A stretch of 38,152 nucleotides of DNA from Bacillota bacterium (GCA_023394035.1 JAEXBK010000122.1:1-38152); one strand, 5' to 3'. Positions 17,761 through 26,236 are shown, numbered from the stretch's first letter. Numbers and translations: made by a program. The notes: generated from the letters alone by a model not told the origin.

Positions 17761-18935
17761 TGAAAAAAATCAAAGCATTCCTTGCGGCAGTGCTGATGTT
17801 AGCGATTTTGTCAGGCTCAATGCACTTTGTCTTTGCTGCCGGCAATACAAAGAAGGACGGAATGGGAACATGGGTCAACATGTACAAGGATCTTTCTTAC
17901 AGCGCAGTATCATCGAATCTCGACTCCGATACCGTTCTCGTAATGGGCTCTTCCGAGTTTCAGCATGGAAGAAGCACGGATTATCACCCGACAAAGGTAT
18001 TCAGGAAATCAAAGACAGACCTGATGTTCGTCGGAGCGGCATACAATCAATGCCTGTCGCATGCTTTGACACTTGGAGCGGTTTCAGGTGATCTCAAATC
18101 AAAGAAAGCGATACTGCTTCTGTCACCTGCGTGGTTTGATAATCAGGGCGTAAAACCCGAAACCTTTGCACTGAGGTTTTCGGAGACGGAATACCTCGCA
18201 ATGCTCGAAAATCCTAATCTGTCAAATGAGCTTAAGCGGGATCTTGCTAAGAGGACAGAAGAGCTTCTTTCTACAGATAAGGCTGTGCAGAACAACGTAA
18301 AGAGATATAACGAAACCTATTTTGAGAAGACGATAAATCCTGTTGACAGGCTTTATATGATACTCAGAAAATATTATCTCACGGAACGCGAACGAGTAAG
18401 TCTTTCGGTGATGTGGCATATGAAGGGTCTCAAGGAATATAAGCGTGACATAAAAGAAGCGGACGGCAAGGAGCCTGACTGGGAAGCTCTGAAAGAAGCT
18501 GCGGTAAAGGAATTTGACGGCAACGCGGGCAATAACGGTTTCGGCATAAGAGAACGCATATACAGAAAAAAGTTTGCAAGCATAGTTGATAAGCAGGCGG
18601 GAACAATGGAAGGCAGAAAGTATGCCAGAACTTCTCCCGAATATAAAGATCTCGAGCTTTTCCTCCGCATATGCAAGGAAACAGGAGTAACCCCTAAATT
18701 CATACTTCTTCCTGTAAACGGATATTGGTACGATCACACGGGCTTCATAAAAAAGGAAAGAGATGCCCTGCCGGGGCAGATCATGGATGTGGTGAAAAAA
18801 TACAATTACGGCTCACAGTTTGTAAGCTATTTCAACGAGGCTTATAACAAAGGCTTCTTGGAGGATGTATTTCACCCGGCTGAGAAAGGATGGACAGAAA
18901 TAAATGAAGAAATTTACAAGTTTTATAAAGAATAA
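17760..18935 (+). CDS. dltD: D-alanyl transfer protein DltD
   Basis: This 391-residue membrane-anchored SGNH-hydrolase-like protein acts outside the membrane in the last steps of teichoic-acid D-alanylation. It has an N-terminal membrane anchor (LAAVLMLAILSGSMHFVFA), the nucleophile motif MGSSEFQHGR with serines 64-65, and the C-terminal acid-histidine pair in EDVFHPAEKGW. The length matches the family. It overlaps dltC by one base, and its last 32 bases overlap the dltX-like gene in another frame. Confidence 0.96.
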   Translation: MKKIKAFLAAVLMLAILSGSMHFVFAAGNTKKDGMGTWVNMYKDLSYSAVSSNLDSDTVLVMGSSEFQHGRSTDYHPTKVFRKSKTDLMFVGAAYNQCLSHALTLGAVSGDLKSKKAILLLSPAWFDNQGVKPETFALRFSETEYLAMLENPNLSNELKRDLAKRTEELLSTDKAVQNNVKRYNETYFEKTINPVDRLYMILRKYYLTERERVSLSVMWHMKGLKEYKRDIKEADGKEPDWEALKEAAVKEFDGNAGNNGFGIRERIYRKKFASIVDKQAGTMEGRKYARTSPEYKDLELFLRICKETGVTPKFILLPVNGYWYDHTGFIKKERDALPGQIMDVVKKYNYGSQFVSYFNEAYNKGFLEDVFHPAEKGWTEINEEIYKFYKE

Positions 18936-19077
18936 GGCGGCTGCTTTAGCGGAAAAGAAATCAAGCAGCTTCATAATGCTTGCCGGACTGTGTTTCATGA
19001 TGGTTGCAGGACTTTACCTCTACATGATGTTTGCGGGAATGGCATCGGCACCGAGCTTCGCATATTCGGAGTTCTAA
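18904..19077 (+). CDS. dltX: DltX-like teichoic-acid D-alanylation membrane peptide
   Basis: This 57-residue protein runs from the ATG at 18904 to the TAA at 19075-19077. It has a basic N-terminus, a single membrane helix (about residues 23-45, FIMLAGLCFMMVAGLYLYMM) and an extracytoplasmic tail ending FAYSEF. Known DltX proteins are about 50 residues with one helix and a conserved C-terminal aromatic-Tyr-x-E-F ending (FIYNEF-like) whose tyrosine is thought to accept D-alanine. The match of size, topology, ending and operon supports the call. DltX usually precedes dltA; here it comes last and overlaps dltD by 32 bases. A terminator follows. Confidence 0.85.
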   Translation: MKKFTSFIKNKAAALAEKKSSSFIMLAGLCFMMVAGLYLYMMFAGMASAPSFAYSEF

Positions 19078-19110
19078 ATATTCTAAACGGGCACCTAAAA
19101 AAGAACCAAC

Positions 19111-19137
19111 AAAAAGCAGGACATCCTGCTTTTTTTG
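19111..19137 (+). terminator. dlt operon terminator
   Basis: AAAAAGCAGG (19111-19120), loop ACAT, CCTGCTTTTT and further T residues form a short strong hairpin and T run, 33 bases after the dltX-like stop. Confidence 0.93.
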
Positions 19138-19200
19138 TTTTATTATAGTTGATAGACGTATTGACTGCTGTGACGAAAGACGGGAAGAAGGAACGAAAAT

Positions 19201-21000
19201 ATGCGAAAAAGGGAGAAAAAGGCGGGAATCACCGATATACTGAGAAGCCCTTACGCCCATAAATTCATAACGAAATACAAATGGAATTACTTTGCCGGAA
19301 TGGTTATTTTGATAATAATCGATATTGCGCAGACGGAAGTTCCGCTTATTGTGGGAAGAATAATTGATAAGATAGATGTAGGAACTATAGAAAGCCGGGA
19401 CTTTTACAGGGCAATTATTGTTATGGCGATAATTGCGGCACTCGTAATGTTCGGAAGAATCGGCTGGCGGTATCTTATATTCGGCGCGGCAAGAAAGATA
19501 GAACGCGATATGAGAAACGATCTCTTCGATCATCTTTTGACGCTGCCTTCATCATATTTTCATGAGCATAAGGCAGGCGAGGTCATGGCATACATGACTA
19601 ATGATATTGAGGCGATAAGGCTTACATTTGCGATTACAGTGATGATGGGCATGGACTGTTTGACTATCGGACTCGCAACTCTTTACAATATGGTAACCAG
19701 GATCGACCTGAGGCTCTCCATTACGGCTGTGCTGCCGCTTTTGATGGTCGCCTTTGTAACACGCTTTATAGGAAATGAGCTGCACAGGCGTTTCACTATA
19801 AGGCAGGAGGCGTTTTCCGCCGTATCGGACTTTGTACAGGAAAAGCTTTCGGGAATCAAAGTCATCAAAGCCTTCGTTCAGGAAGAAAAGGAATGCCGGA
19901 AATTCGAAGAGGTAAACGGAAGATCAAAGCGTGCGAACATAAGAGAAACGAGAGTTGAGGCATTCATGTTCCCGTTCATGCGTATGATAACGGGATGCTC
20001 CATAGCACTCGCCGTGGGATACGGCGGATATATAGCTATTTTGGGACGAATAACCGTAGGTGAGCTTACCGCATTTATTCAGTATCTCAATATGCTCGTT
20101 TGGCCGATAGCGGCAATCGGAAGGATAATAAATGTCGTTACAAGAGGCTCAGCATCGCTTAAGCGCATCGAGGAGGTGCTTGAGACAAAGCCCGAAATTG
20201 CGGATGAAGGAATCGGCGCATCCGAAAAGGAGATTAAGCTTACAGGTGAAATAGAGCTTAGGAACCTTACATTTTCATATCCGGGCACAAAGGAAGAAAT
20301 CCTTAAAAATATAAGCCTCAAGATAAACAAGGGTGAGACGATAGGCATTGTCGGGCGCACGGGATCGGGAAAGACGACTCTGGTCAATCTTTTGATGCGC
20401 GTAATAGATCCGGATGAAGGTATGGTTTATGGCGGCGGGCACGAAGTGCACGACGTATCGCTCAAAGCATTAAGAAGCACGTTCGGCTATGTGCTGCAGG
20501 ACGATTTCCTGTTTTCGGCGACCGTAGCCGAAAACATTTCCTTCGGAAATCCTGCGCTCACGCAGGAGGAAATCGAAGAAGCCGCAAGGCTCGCATGCGT
20601 GCATGACAATATAGAGGAGTTTGCAGGAGGCTACGATACGCTTGTAGGAGAGAGAGGCGTATCGCTTTCCGGCGGTCAGAAGCAGCGCATTGCGATTGCA
20701 AGGGCTGTTATAATGGATCCTGAAATTCTGGTGCTTGACGATTCGCTTTCAGCCGTAGATACGGACACGGAAGAAAAGATAAAGCACAATCTTAAGGAGA
20801 AGAGAAAAGGTAAGACGAATATCATAATAGCTCACAGAATGTCAACACTGCAGGATGCTGATAACATAATCGTAATAGAGGACGGAAGGATAAGTGAGCA
20901 GGGCAGACACGAAGAGCTTATGGAAAAGGGCGGCTTCTATGCCGAGCTTTATGAACGCCAGCTTATGGAAAAAAGAAAAGAGGAGGAATTCGGACTGTGA
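19201..21000 (+). CDS. heterodimeric ABC exporter, subunit with degenerate catalytic site
   Basis: This 599-residue half-transporter has an N-terminal six-helix membrane domain and a C-terminal ATPase. The Walker A is GRTGSGKT (385-392, K391), the signature LSGGQ (489-493) and the Walker B VLDDSLSAVD, where D514 replaces the catalytic glutamate. This substitution is typical of one partner of BmrCD/LmrCD-type heterodimers that export drugs or lipids. The start is the ATG at 19201 after GAAGGA. Its stop overlaps the next gene by four bases. The substrate is unknown. Confidence 0.94.
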   Translation: MRKREKKAGITDILRSPYAHKFITKYKWNYFAGMVILIIIDIAQTEVPLIVGRIIDKIDVGTIESRDFYRAIIVMAIIAALVMFGRIGWRYLIFGAARKIERDMRNDLFDHLLTLPSSYFHEHKAGEVMAYMTNDIEAIRLTFAITVMMGMDCLTIGLATLYNMVTRIDLRLSITAVLPLLMVAFVTRFIGNELHRRFTIRQEAFSAVSDFVQEKLSGIKVIKAFVQEEKECRKFEEVNGRSKRANIRETRVEAFMFPFMRMITGCSIALAVGYGGYIAILGRITVGELTAFIQYLNMLVWPIAAIGRIINVVTRGSASLKRIEEVLETKPEIADEGIGASEKEIKLTGEIELRNLTFSYPGTKEEILKNISLKINKGETIGIVGRTGSGKTTLVNLLMRVIDPDEGMVYGGGHEVHDVSLKALRSTFGYVLQDDFLFSATVAENISFGNPALTQEEIEEAARLACVHDNIEEFAGGYDTLVGERGVSLSGGQKQRIAIARAVIMDPEILVLDDSLSAVDTDTEEKIKHNLKEKRKGKTNIIIAHRMSTLQDADNIIVIEDGRISEQGRHEELMEKGGFYAELYERQLMEKRKEEEFGL

Positions 21001-22811
21001 ACGACAATGAAATAATGAAGAGCAGTGCAAAGCACCCATTCCTCAGAATACTTAAATACGGAAAGCCGTATATAGGCTGGTTCATACTTGCGCTTGCGAT
21101 AATCCTCGTAACTACTTGGCTGGAGCTATATCAGCCTAAGCTGATAGGCGAGGCGGTCGATGATTTTGTCAGCAAATACAAAATGACATCAGGTCAGGGG
21201 CTTACTTTGGATAAGCTCAAGATAGCTGCAAAAGCTGATCTGAACGGAGTGGTGCGGCTCGGTATATTATATTTTCTGACCGTTGTAGCTCAGATGGGAC
21301 TTACATACATTCAGGCGATGATACTTGCTACGACGAGCCAGAAGATAATCTTCAATCTGAGAAACGACATTTTCAGACACCTGACAAAGCTTCATATGGG
21401 CTTCTTTAACGATAATCCTGTCGGCAGGCTTGTTACGCGAGTTACGAATGACTGCGAGACGATAAACGAGCTGTTTACGGACGTAATAGTACAGATCCTT
21501 AAGGGAGCTTTTGTGCTGCTCGGCGTAATGCTAATGATGATGAACTACAATCTGAAGCTTGCACTGCTGATATTTACGGTCATCCCGTTTATAATCGCTG
21601 CGACCTTCGTATTCTCAGTTGCTACGAGAAAGATATACAGGAAAATGAGGGCTCTCATATCGGACCTCAACGGGTTCCTTGCCGAGAGGATAATGGGAAT
21701 GCAGGTAGTTCAGACATTTACGGCAGAGAGTGATGTTTCAGAAACCTTTAAGGAGAGAAGCGAGAGCCTCCGAAGGATAAACATCAAGCAGCTCGTTTCA
21801 TTTTCGCTGTACAGCCCCGTACCTTATGTGACAAATATCGCAGCGCTTGCGATACTCATATTTGCGGGCGGTCATATGGCAATCGAAGGGATAGTTACGA
21901 TAGGAACTCTCGTTGCATTCCAAAGGTATATAAGCAAATTCTTCCAGCCGATTCAGGAGATGGCGGAGCAATTTAATGTCATCCAGTCGGCAAATGCCTG
22001 TGCGGAGCGAATCTTCTGGCTGCTCGAAAACGAGCCTCAGATAGAGGACGAAGAGGAAGCCGTAGATATAGGTGAAATCAAAGGAGAAATAGAATTCAGA
22101 AACGTATGGTTCGCATACAAAGAGGGCGAGTGGGTGCTGAAGGATGTTTCGTTCAAGGTAAGTCCCGGAGAGCGCGTAGCTTTTGTCGGTGCAACGGGAG
22201 CGGGAAAAACAACGATACAAAGCCTGATATGTCGCTATTTTGACATCCAAAAGGGTCAGATCCTTATAGACGGCAATGACATAAAGACAATCAAAACCGA
22301 TGATCTCAGGAAAAAAATAGGAGAAATGCTGCAGGACGTATTCCTGTTTTCCGGAACGGTGGAAGAAAACATAAGACTTAGCTCAGATGATATAACGGAT
22401 GACGAAATCAGGCAGGCATCAAAGACGGTAAACGCCGCCGGCTTCATAGAAAAGCTCCCGGGCGGATATTCTCACGAGGTCATAGAGCGCGGTGCGGCAT
22501 TTTCCGCAGGGCAAAGACAGCTTCTTTCGTTTGCTCGAACGCTGGCGCACAAGCCGGATGTGCTTATACTCGATGAGGCTACGGCAAACATAGATACGGA
22601 CACGGAGATACTGATTCAGGATGCGCTCGAAAAGCTGATGAAGGGAAGAACCACTTTGATAGTAGCACACAGGCTTTCCACGATAAGAAATGTTGACAAG
22701 ATTATTGTAATGCATAAGGGCGAGATTGCGGAGCAGGGAAGTCACCAGGAGCTTCTGTCTAAAGGAGGGCTTTACTATAAGCTATATAAATTGCAGTATG
22801 AGAACGCATAA
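20997..22811 (+). CDS. heterodimeric ABC exporter, partner subunit
   Basis: This 604-residue ABC half-transporter starts at the GTG at 20997, supported by AGGAGG at 20981-20986 inside the previous gene. It has a six-helix membrane domain, Walker A GATGAGKT (398-405, K404), a divergent signature FSAGQ (502-506) and Walker B LILDEATANID with the normal catalytic E527. Its good Walker B pairs with the normal LSGGQ of subunit one, and its poor signature pairs with the degenerate Walker B there. The dimer therefore has one working and one degenerate ATP site. Confidence 0.95.
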   Translation: MNDNEIMKSSAKHPFLRILKYGKPYIGWFILALAIILVTTWLELYQPKLIGEAVDDFVSKYKMTSGQGLTLDKLKIAAKADLNGVVRLGILYFLTVVAQMGLTYIQAMILATTSQKIIFNLRNDIFRHLTKLHMGFFNDNPVGRLVTRVTNDCETINELFTDVIVQILKGAFVLLGVMLMMMNYNLKLALLIFTVIPFIIAATFVFSVATRKIYRKMRALISDLNGFLAERIMGMQVVQTFTAESDVSETFKERSESLRRINIKQLVSFSLYSPVPYVTNIAALAILIFAGGHMAIEGIVTIGTLVAFQRYISKFFQPIQEMAEQFNVIQSANACAERIFWLLENEPQIEDEEEAVDIGEIKGEIEFRNVWFAYKEGEWVLKDVSFKVSPGERVAFVGATGAGKTTIQSLICRYFDIQKGQILIDGNDIKTIKTDDLRKKIGEMLQDVFLFSGTVEENIRLSSDDITDDEIRQASKTVNAAGFIEKLPGGYSHEVIERGAAFSAGQRQLLSFARTLAHKPDVLILDEATANIDTDTEILIQDALEKLMKGRTTLIVAHRLSTIRNVDKIIVMHKGEIAEQGSHQELLSKGGLYYKLYKLQYENA

Positions 22812-22830
22812 GGTTCGCAAAACCAAAAAT

Positions 22831-22861
22831 TTGACAACTTGCATAAAATAGTGTAAAGTTG
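22831..22861 (+). promoter_or_regulatory. blaI-like gene promoter with overlapping inverted repeat
   Basis: TTGACA (22831-22836) and TAAAGT (22854-22859) are 17 bases apart. CAACTT (22835-22840) and AAGTTG (22856-22861) form an inverted repeat spanning the promoter, a likely site for autorepression by the BlaI-type protein. It does not clearly match the TACA/TGTA operator of staphylococcal BlaI. Confidence 0.6.
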
Positions 22862-22898
22862 GCTTAAGAAATATTCTGAAAATACAAGAGGTGATGAT

Positions 22899-23279
22899 AT
22901 GAAATTTTCAACAAGCGAGCGTATGGTAATGGAAGTCCTTTGGGACGGCAAATGTCTTGACGAAAACGGCGAGATACAGGCAGCAAAACTGGCAGTTGTC
23001 CTAAAGGAAAAATACAACTGGGGAAACTCTTCAATCTATACATTTTTTTCGAGACTGCTTGCGAAGGGTGCAATAGCAAGAAGATATCCGAAGTACACGC
23101 TTAAACCGATAGTGACGAGGGAAGAAGGACTTGAAGAGGAAACGTCGGAAATAATCAACAAATTCTTCGGCGGTTCTGTTGTGAACATCGTGGCAGCGTT
23201 TTTGAACGAGAAGAAGGTCAGCGACGAGGAGCTTGATATGATGAAAAAGCTACTCGACGATTTTGATGAGGAGAAGTAA
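22899..23279 (+). CDS. BlaI/MecI/CopY family winged-helix repressor
   Basis: This 126-residue regulator has the family's N-terminal winged helix (TSERMVMEVLWDGK, then WGNSSIYTFFSRLLAKGAIARR) and a C-terminal dimerisation region rich in acidic residues. Such repressors bind promoters as dimers and are removed when the partner M56 sensor protease is activated. The ATG follows GAGGTGAT. It lies six bases before the sensor gene, the normal blaI-blaR order. No beta-lactamase or PBP2a gene is adjacent, so the targets may be its own operon, the ABC exporter upstream or the A/T-rich genes downstream. Confidence 0.92.
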   Translation: MKFSTSERMVMEVLWDGKCLDENGEIQAAKLAVVLKEKYNWGNSSIYTFFSRLLAKGAIARRYPKYTLKPIVTREEGLEEETSEIINKFFGGSVVNIVAAFLNEKKVSDEELDMMKKLLDDFDEEK

Positions 23280-23284
23280 GAATC

Positions 23285-24658
23285 ATGTTCGGCATCGTAT
23301 CCGCCTGGACAATCGAAAAGAGCATAAAGGGCGTAGTGCTGATTTTGATAATCCTGATTGCGCGGCAAAGACTGAACAAGACGAGTTTCAGACATGCGAG
23401 CATGATACTTTGGTTCATATTCATAGCTTATCTGCTCTGTCCGTATTCAATATCGGTAGATCCGCGTGAAGCCGGCATCTTAAGCGGTGTTCTGACACCG
23501 ATTGCATACATAAATAAATTTCTTGAGAATATAGACCAATCGGCAAATATCTGGCTTACAACGATAAACAGACTTATAGTGGCTTCGTTTTTGATAGCTT
23601 ACATTCTGTATCATGTCATAAAGATGAACAAGTTGCTTATGAACTCGAGTATAATTGAGCCGGATGACAGGATTCTCGATTGCATTAAGAGCGTTGATCC
23701 TAAGCGCAAGATCATTTTTTTGACGAATGATGAGATTGGTGGAGCTTTTACGTGCGGACTGTTCAGGCCTAAGATCATAATTCCGCGCCATGTGTTGAAT
23801 GACAATGAGCTGCTGCCGTTTGTTTTGATGCATGAGCTTATGCATGTCAAAAAGTACGATATTTTGTTTGCTCACATAAAGAGTCTGACCGCCTGCTTAT
23901 ACTGGTTTAATCTCCCGTTGCTGTTTGTGATGCGCTATATCGAGGAGGATATGGAAATGCTCTGCGACAAGAGGCTGATCAAAGAAATAGGCGACAACAG
24001 GATGAACAGAAAGCAGTATTGCCTCTCGATGTTCAAGCTGACGAAGCTTGCGAAGGCGACCGGCGAGAAGAAGCTTGCTCTCAATTTTCACCCGACAGTA
24101 GAAAGGATTAACACAATAAAAAAATGGAAAGTCACGTTTAGCGGTGTATTGCTGTTTGTAGTGGTAAGCGGATTTATGATGACATCATTTGCGGATGTGA
24201 GGATAGTAGATTCCCATAATATTATTGTAGATACACAAGGAAAACAGCTATCGGAATGTTATCTAAACATGGACAATAAGGTAGTGGAAATAACGGATAA
24301 AGAGTATGATGAATTGAATCTCCGTGAAGCAGGGATTGATGCTAAAGCCGCAAATATCAATGAAACTTTTACACTATCTGTCCATCAGGGTAGAAGCTAT
24401 AGAGTTAATACGAGTAATAATACAGGAGCAAATTACGAAGGATTGGCAATAAAAGTAAGTGATTTATCTTCATACGGCAGTATTGAATATTATATTTCAA
24501 TTATGGAAAATGGAGAGTTTATATATAAATCCGCATTTTCTAAAGCAATCAATCTTAAGTTTAATGCAGATAAAAAATCAAATTATATAATATATATTCA
24601 AAATTTAAAGGCGAAACCTCTGAGAATGAATGTAAAAATCAATACATACGTCCAGTAA
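23285..24658 (+). CDS. M56 (BlaR1/MecR1-like) sensor metalloprotease with unusual extracellular domain
   Basis: This 457-residue membrane protease has zinc motif HELMH at 183-187 and a third ligand region EDMEMLCD (E224) in its cytoplasmic loop, with helices at about 15-27, 38-52, 95-113 and a last one at 285-303. In BlaR1 the C-terminal extracellular domain binds beta-lactams. Here that region (about 304-457) is short, lacks visible SxxK and KTG motifs, and resembles no sensor I recognise. From about position 24,200, where the last helix ends, base composition becomes markedly richer in A/T. This suggests the sensor domain was acquired or swapped separately from the protease core. Confidence 0.88.
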   Translation: MFGIVSAWTIEKSIKGVVLILIILIARQRLNKTSFRHASMILWFIFIAYLLCPYSISVDPREAGILSGVLTPIAYINKFLENIDQSANIWLTTINRLIVASFLIAYILYHVIKMNKLLMNSSIIEPDDRILDCIKSVDPKRKIIFLTNDEIGGAFTCGLFRPKIIIPRHVLNDNELLPFVLMHELMHVKKYDILFAHIKSLTACLYWFNLPLLFVMRYIEEDMEMLCDKRLIKEIGDNRMNRKQYCLSMFKLTKLAKATGEKKLALNFHPTVERINTIKKWKVTFSGVLLFVVVSGFMMTSFADVRIVDSHNIIVDTQGKQLSECYLNMDNKVVEITDKEYDELNLREAGIDAKAANINETFTLSVHQGRSYRVNTSNNTGANYEGLAIKVSDLSSYGSIEYYISIMENGEFIYKSAFSKAINLKFNADKKSNYIIYIQNLKAKPLRMNVKINTYVQ

Positions 24659-24682
24659 TCGATAGAAATAGGAGTATATATT

Positions 24683-24918
24683 ATGTTTTCAGATATATTT
24701 TTTCAGAAACAAATGTTGATAACAATAATATTTGTTGCATCGGTTGCTGTTGTTACATTTTTGGTTTCCAAGTATGTGATCAAGCTGCCGAAAAAATTGA
24801 CGTCTTGTAGCTTTTTGCTTTAACCTTTCCTATCTATTACAGACATACGATTCGCTGTATAAAGACTGATAGAAAAAATATTGCTATATATGATGAAGTG
24901 AATCCGGATACATTTTAA
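24683..24918 (+). pseudogene. small membrane protein gene, apparently frameshifted
   Basis: An ATG with AGGAG at 24670-24674 opens a 46-codon frame (to 24823) encoding a short N-terminal segment and one membrane helix (about residues 11-30). At the T5 run 24812-24816 the frame goes off. If one T is added, translation continues as FALTFPIYYRHTIRC and on through IAIYDEVNPDTF to the TAA at 24916-24918, about 78 residues in all. The gene follows the M56 sensor by 24 bases and is probably in its operon. It could be a decayed gene, a base-calling error in a homopolymer, or a genuine 46-residue peptide. No family is recognised. Confidence 0.5.
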
Positions 24919-24943
24919 TAATGGCAAAGTATATAAAGCCATT

Positions 24944-24990
24944 AAGCCGCCATGAGTGCCTCAAGTAGGTGACATAGCGGCTTTTGTGAT
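24944..24990 (+). terminator. large stem-loop, probable terminator
   Basis: AAGCCGC (24944-24950) pairs with GCGGCTT (24977-24983). ATG/CAT and CCT/AGG pairs extend the helix inward to a five-base loop. A T-rich stretch (TTTTGTGATTTTTG) follows. It ends the BlaI-M56 transcription unit. The internal pairing is more elaborate than most terminators. Confidence 0.65.
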
Positions 24991-25046
24991 TTTTGTTATG
25001 CGAAAATTTCCGTTTATCGTTTTTGTATTTATTTGAATAAAAGTAA

Positions 25047-25075
25047 TTGACAAACAATTTACGATGCATTATACT
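25047..25075 (+). promoter_or_regulatory. strong promoter of the A/T-rich secreted-protein operon
   Basis: TTGACA (25047-25052) and TATACT (25070-25075) are 17 bases apart. The predicted start near 25082 gives a leader of about 235 bases before the secreted-protein gene, holding the short frame at 25125 and an inverted repeat. Confidence 0.85.
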
Positions 25076-25124
25076 TATACTATAAAAAATACATAATGAA
25101 TATTATATAGAATTGGAAAATCAC

Positions 25125-25255
25125 ATGAAAGCTATAAAAATAAACAAAGAAAAAATTGCCACACTAATCGAATACTATGAAAAGCTTTTGTCTTACAACA
25201 AAAAGGTGACGAAATTTATTTAGAAAGGCGTAATATCGTTTTAGATATTACGTAG
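25125..25255 (+). pseudogene. short reading frame, apparently frameshifted
   Basis: The frame MKAIKINKEKIATLIEYYEK continues to a TAG at 25221-25223 (32 residues). One extra A in the A5 run near 25199-25204 would continue it as GDEIYLERRNIVLDIT to the TAG at 25253-25255 (about 43 residues). There is no convincing ribosome-binding site. It may be a remnant gene, a leader peptide in the long 5' region, or a base-calling artefact. No family is recognised. Confidence 0.3.
25229..25252 (+). repeat. 9-base inverted repeat in the secreted-protein leader
   Basis: CGTAATATC (25229-25237) and GATATTACG (25244-25252) are perfect inverted copies with a 6-base loop. There is no T run after it, so it is more likely an RNA structure or protein-binding site about 70 bases before the secreted-protein gene than a terminator. 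Confidence 0.6.
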
Positions 25256-25318
25256 ATAAAGAGTTATAAGAAATGAAGTGGTGTGTGATAACGAGCTTTC
25301 AGAAAGGAGAATGTAACA

Positions 25319-26167
25319 ATGCTGATTATGTTTAGAAAAGTGATTGCTTTGGTGCTTGTTATGACAATGACAATATTAACGGTAGGATATTCGATAACGT
25401 CAGAAACAAAAGTATATGCGCAGAATGAAGGATTGCAAAATATTTTTGAGGGCAGTTATAAGGAATACCAAGATTTTAGAGAAGAACTATTAAAGGATTC
25501 AATACTATTTGAGAAGTTTGGACAAAATATGAAATCGGTTAATAAAATAAGAATCGATAATAATAGACCGGTATATGAATTCATAATTGCGCAGGATGCG
25601 ATTGCTCATGTCCTTATAAATGAAACCTCATATGGGATACATATGGATATCGATGAAAATGGGATTAAAAATCAGATAGTGCTCACGGATGATAATAAAT
25701 TATTTCTTGATGGAAATGAAGTTCTAGTTGAAAAAAATATTCTGCAAGGGGTAGCTACTGCCGATGAAGTGTTTGGGCGTGATTCCGAATCATGGGATAC
25801 GACTTCAAATCCTTGCCCAAATAAAACTTGGGTGTATCAATATACTTCTAGTAATAGCGATATAAGACTTGGAAAAGCATTTAAGCTAATATCTGGATAT
25901 GCTGTATCTGTTGTTTTAGCCGTTACCTGCCCCGCAATGATAGGAATTTTGTACGGCACAGGCACAACATTAGACGCATTGGGGGATTTATATGACCCAG
26001 ATTCATCATACATATCCAGCAAAATAAAGATATATTATCCTAGCGGAGGGCAGAATATAGGCTATAATACATTAGTAACTAAGAAAGTTGGAACATTTTA
26101 TACCCAAGCGGGATTTGCTGGACAGAGCACTAGTCAAACATGGTATCATGTAAAACAGTTTTACTAA
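25319..26167 (+). CDS. secreted protein of unknown function
   Basis: This 282-residue protein has a clear signal peptide (VIALVLVMTMTILTVGYSITSETKVYA, cleavage likely after AYA-like VYA near residue 35). AAAGGAG precedes the ATG. The mature part begins with a charged region of about 150 residues, then has a hydrophobic glycine-rich stretch at about 189-221 (VSVVLAVTCPAMIGILYG) and a polar aromatic C-terminal region. The two cysteines are in NPCPNK and AVTCPAM. It is A/T-rich and unlike the surrounding core genes. The arrangement of a secreted protein with a hydrophobic segment followed by a small membrane protein resembles toxin or bacteriocin plus immunity loci, but that is only an inference; I recognise no family. 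Confidence 0.75.
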   Translation: MLIMFRKVIALVLVMTMTILTVGYSITSETKVYAQNEGLQNIFEGSYKEYQDFREELLKDSILFEKFGQNMKSVNKIRIDNNRPVYEFIIAQDAIAHVLINETSYGIHMDIDENGIKNQIVLTDDNKLFLDGNEVLVEKNILQGVATADEVFGRDSESWDTTSNPCPNKTWVYQYTSSNSDIRLGKAFKLISGYAVSVVLAVTCPAMIGILYGTGTTLDALGDLYDPDSSYISSKIKIYYPSGGQNIGYNTLVTKKVGTFYTQAGFAGQSTSQTWYHVKQFY

Positions 26168-26206
26168 AACCTACTTGGCGCATATATCAAATAGTGTGTT
26201 TAGATA

Positions 26207-26236
26207 TTTACGAGTACCGTTTATTTATATTACAAT
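26207..26236 (+). promoter_or_regulatory. possible promoter before the 61-residue membrane protein
   Basis: TTTACG (26207-26212) and TACAAT (26231-26236) are 18 bases apart. It would allow the small membrane protein to be expressed separately from the secreted protein. Confidence 0.35.

Noticed and set aside
22899..24658. Beta-lactam resistance operon
   Set aside because: The BlaI/M56 genes are present, but there is no beta-lactamase or mecA-like gene beside them, and the sensor lacks penicillin-binding motifs.
25125..25223. RsmG-like N-terminal fragment
   Set aside because: The IEYYEKLL segment only loosely resembles RsmG, and nothing downstream in any frame continues that family.
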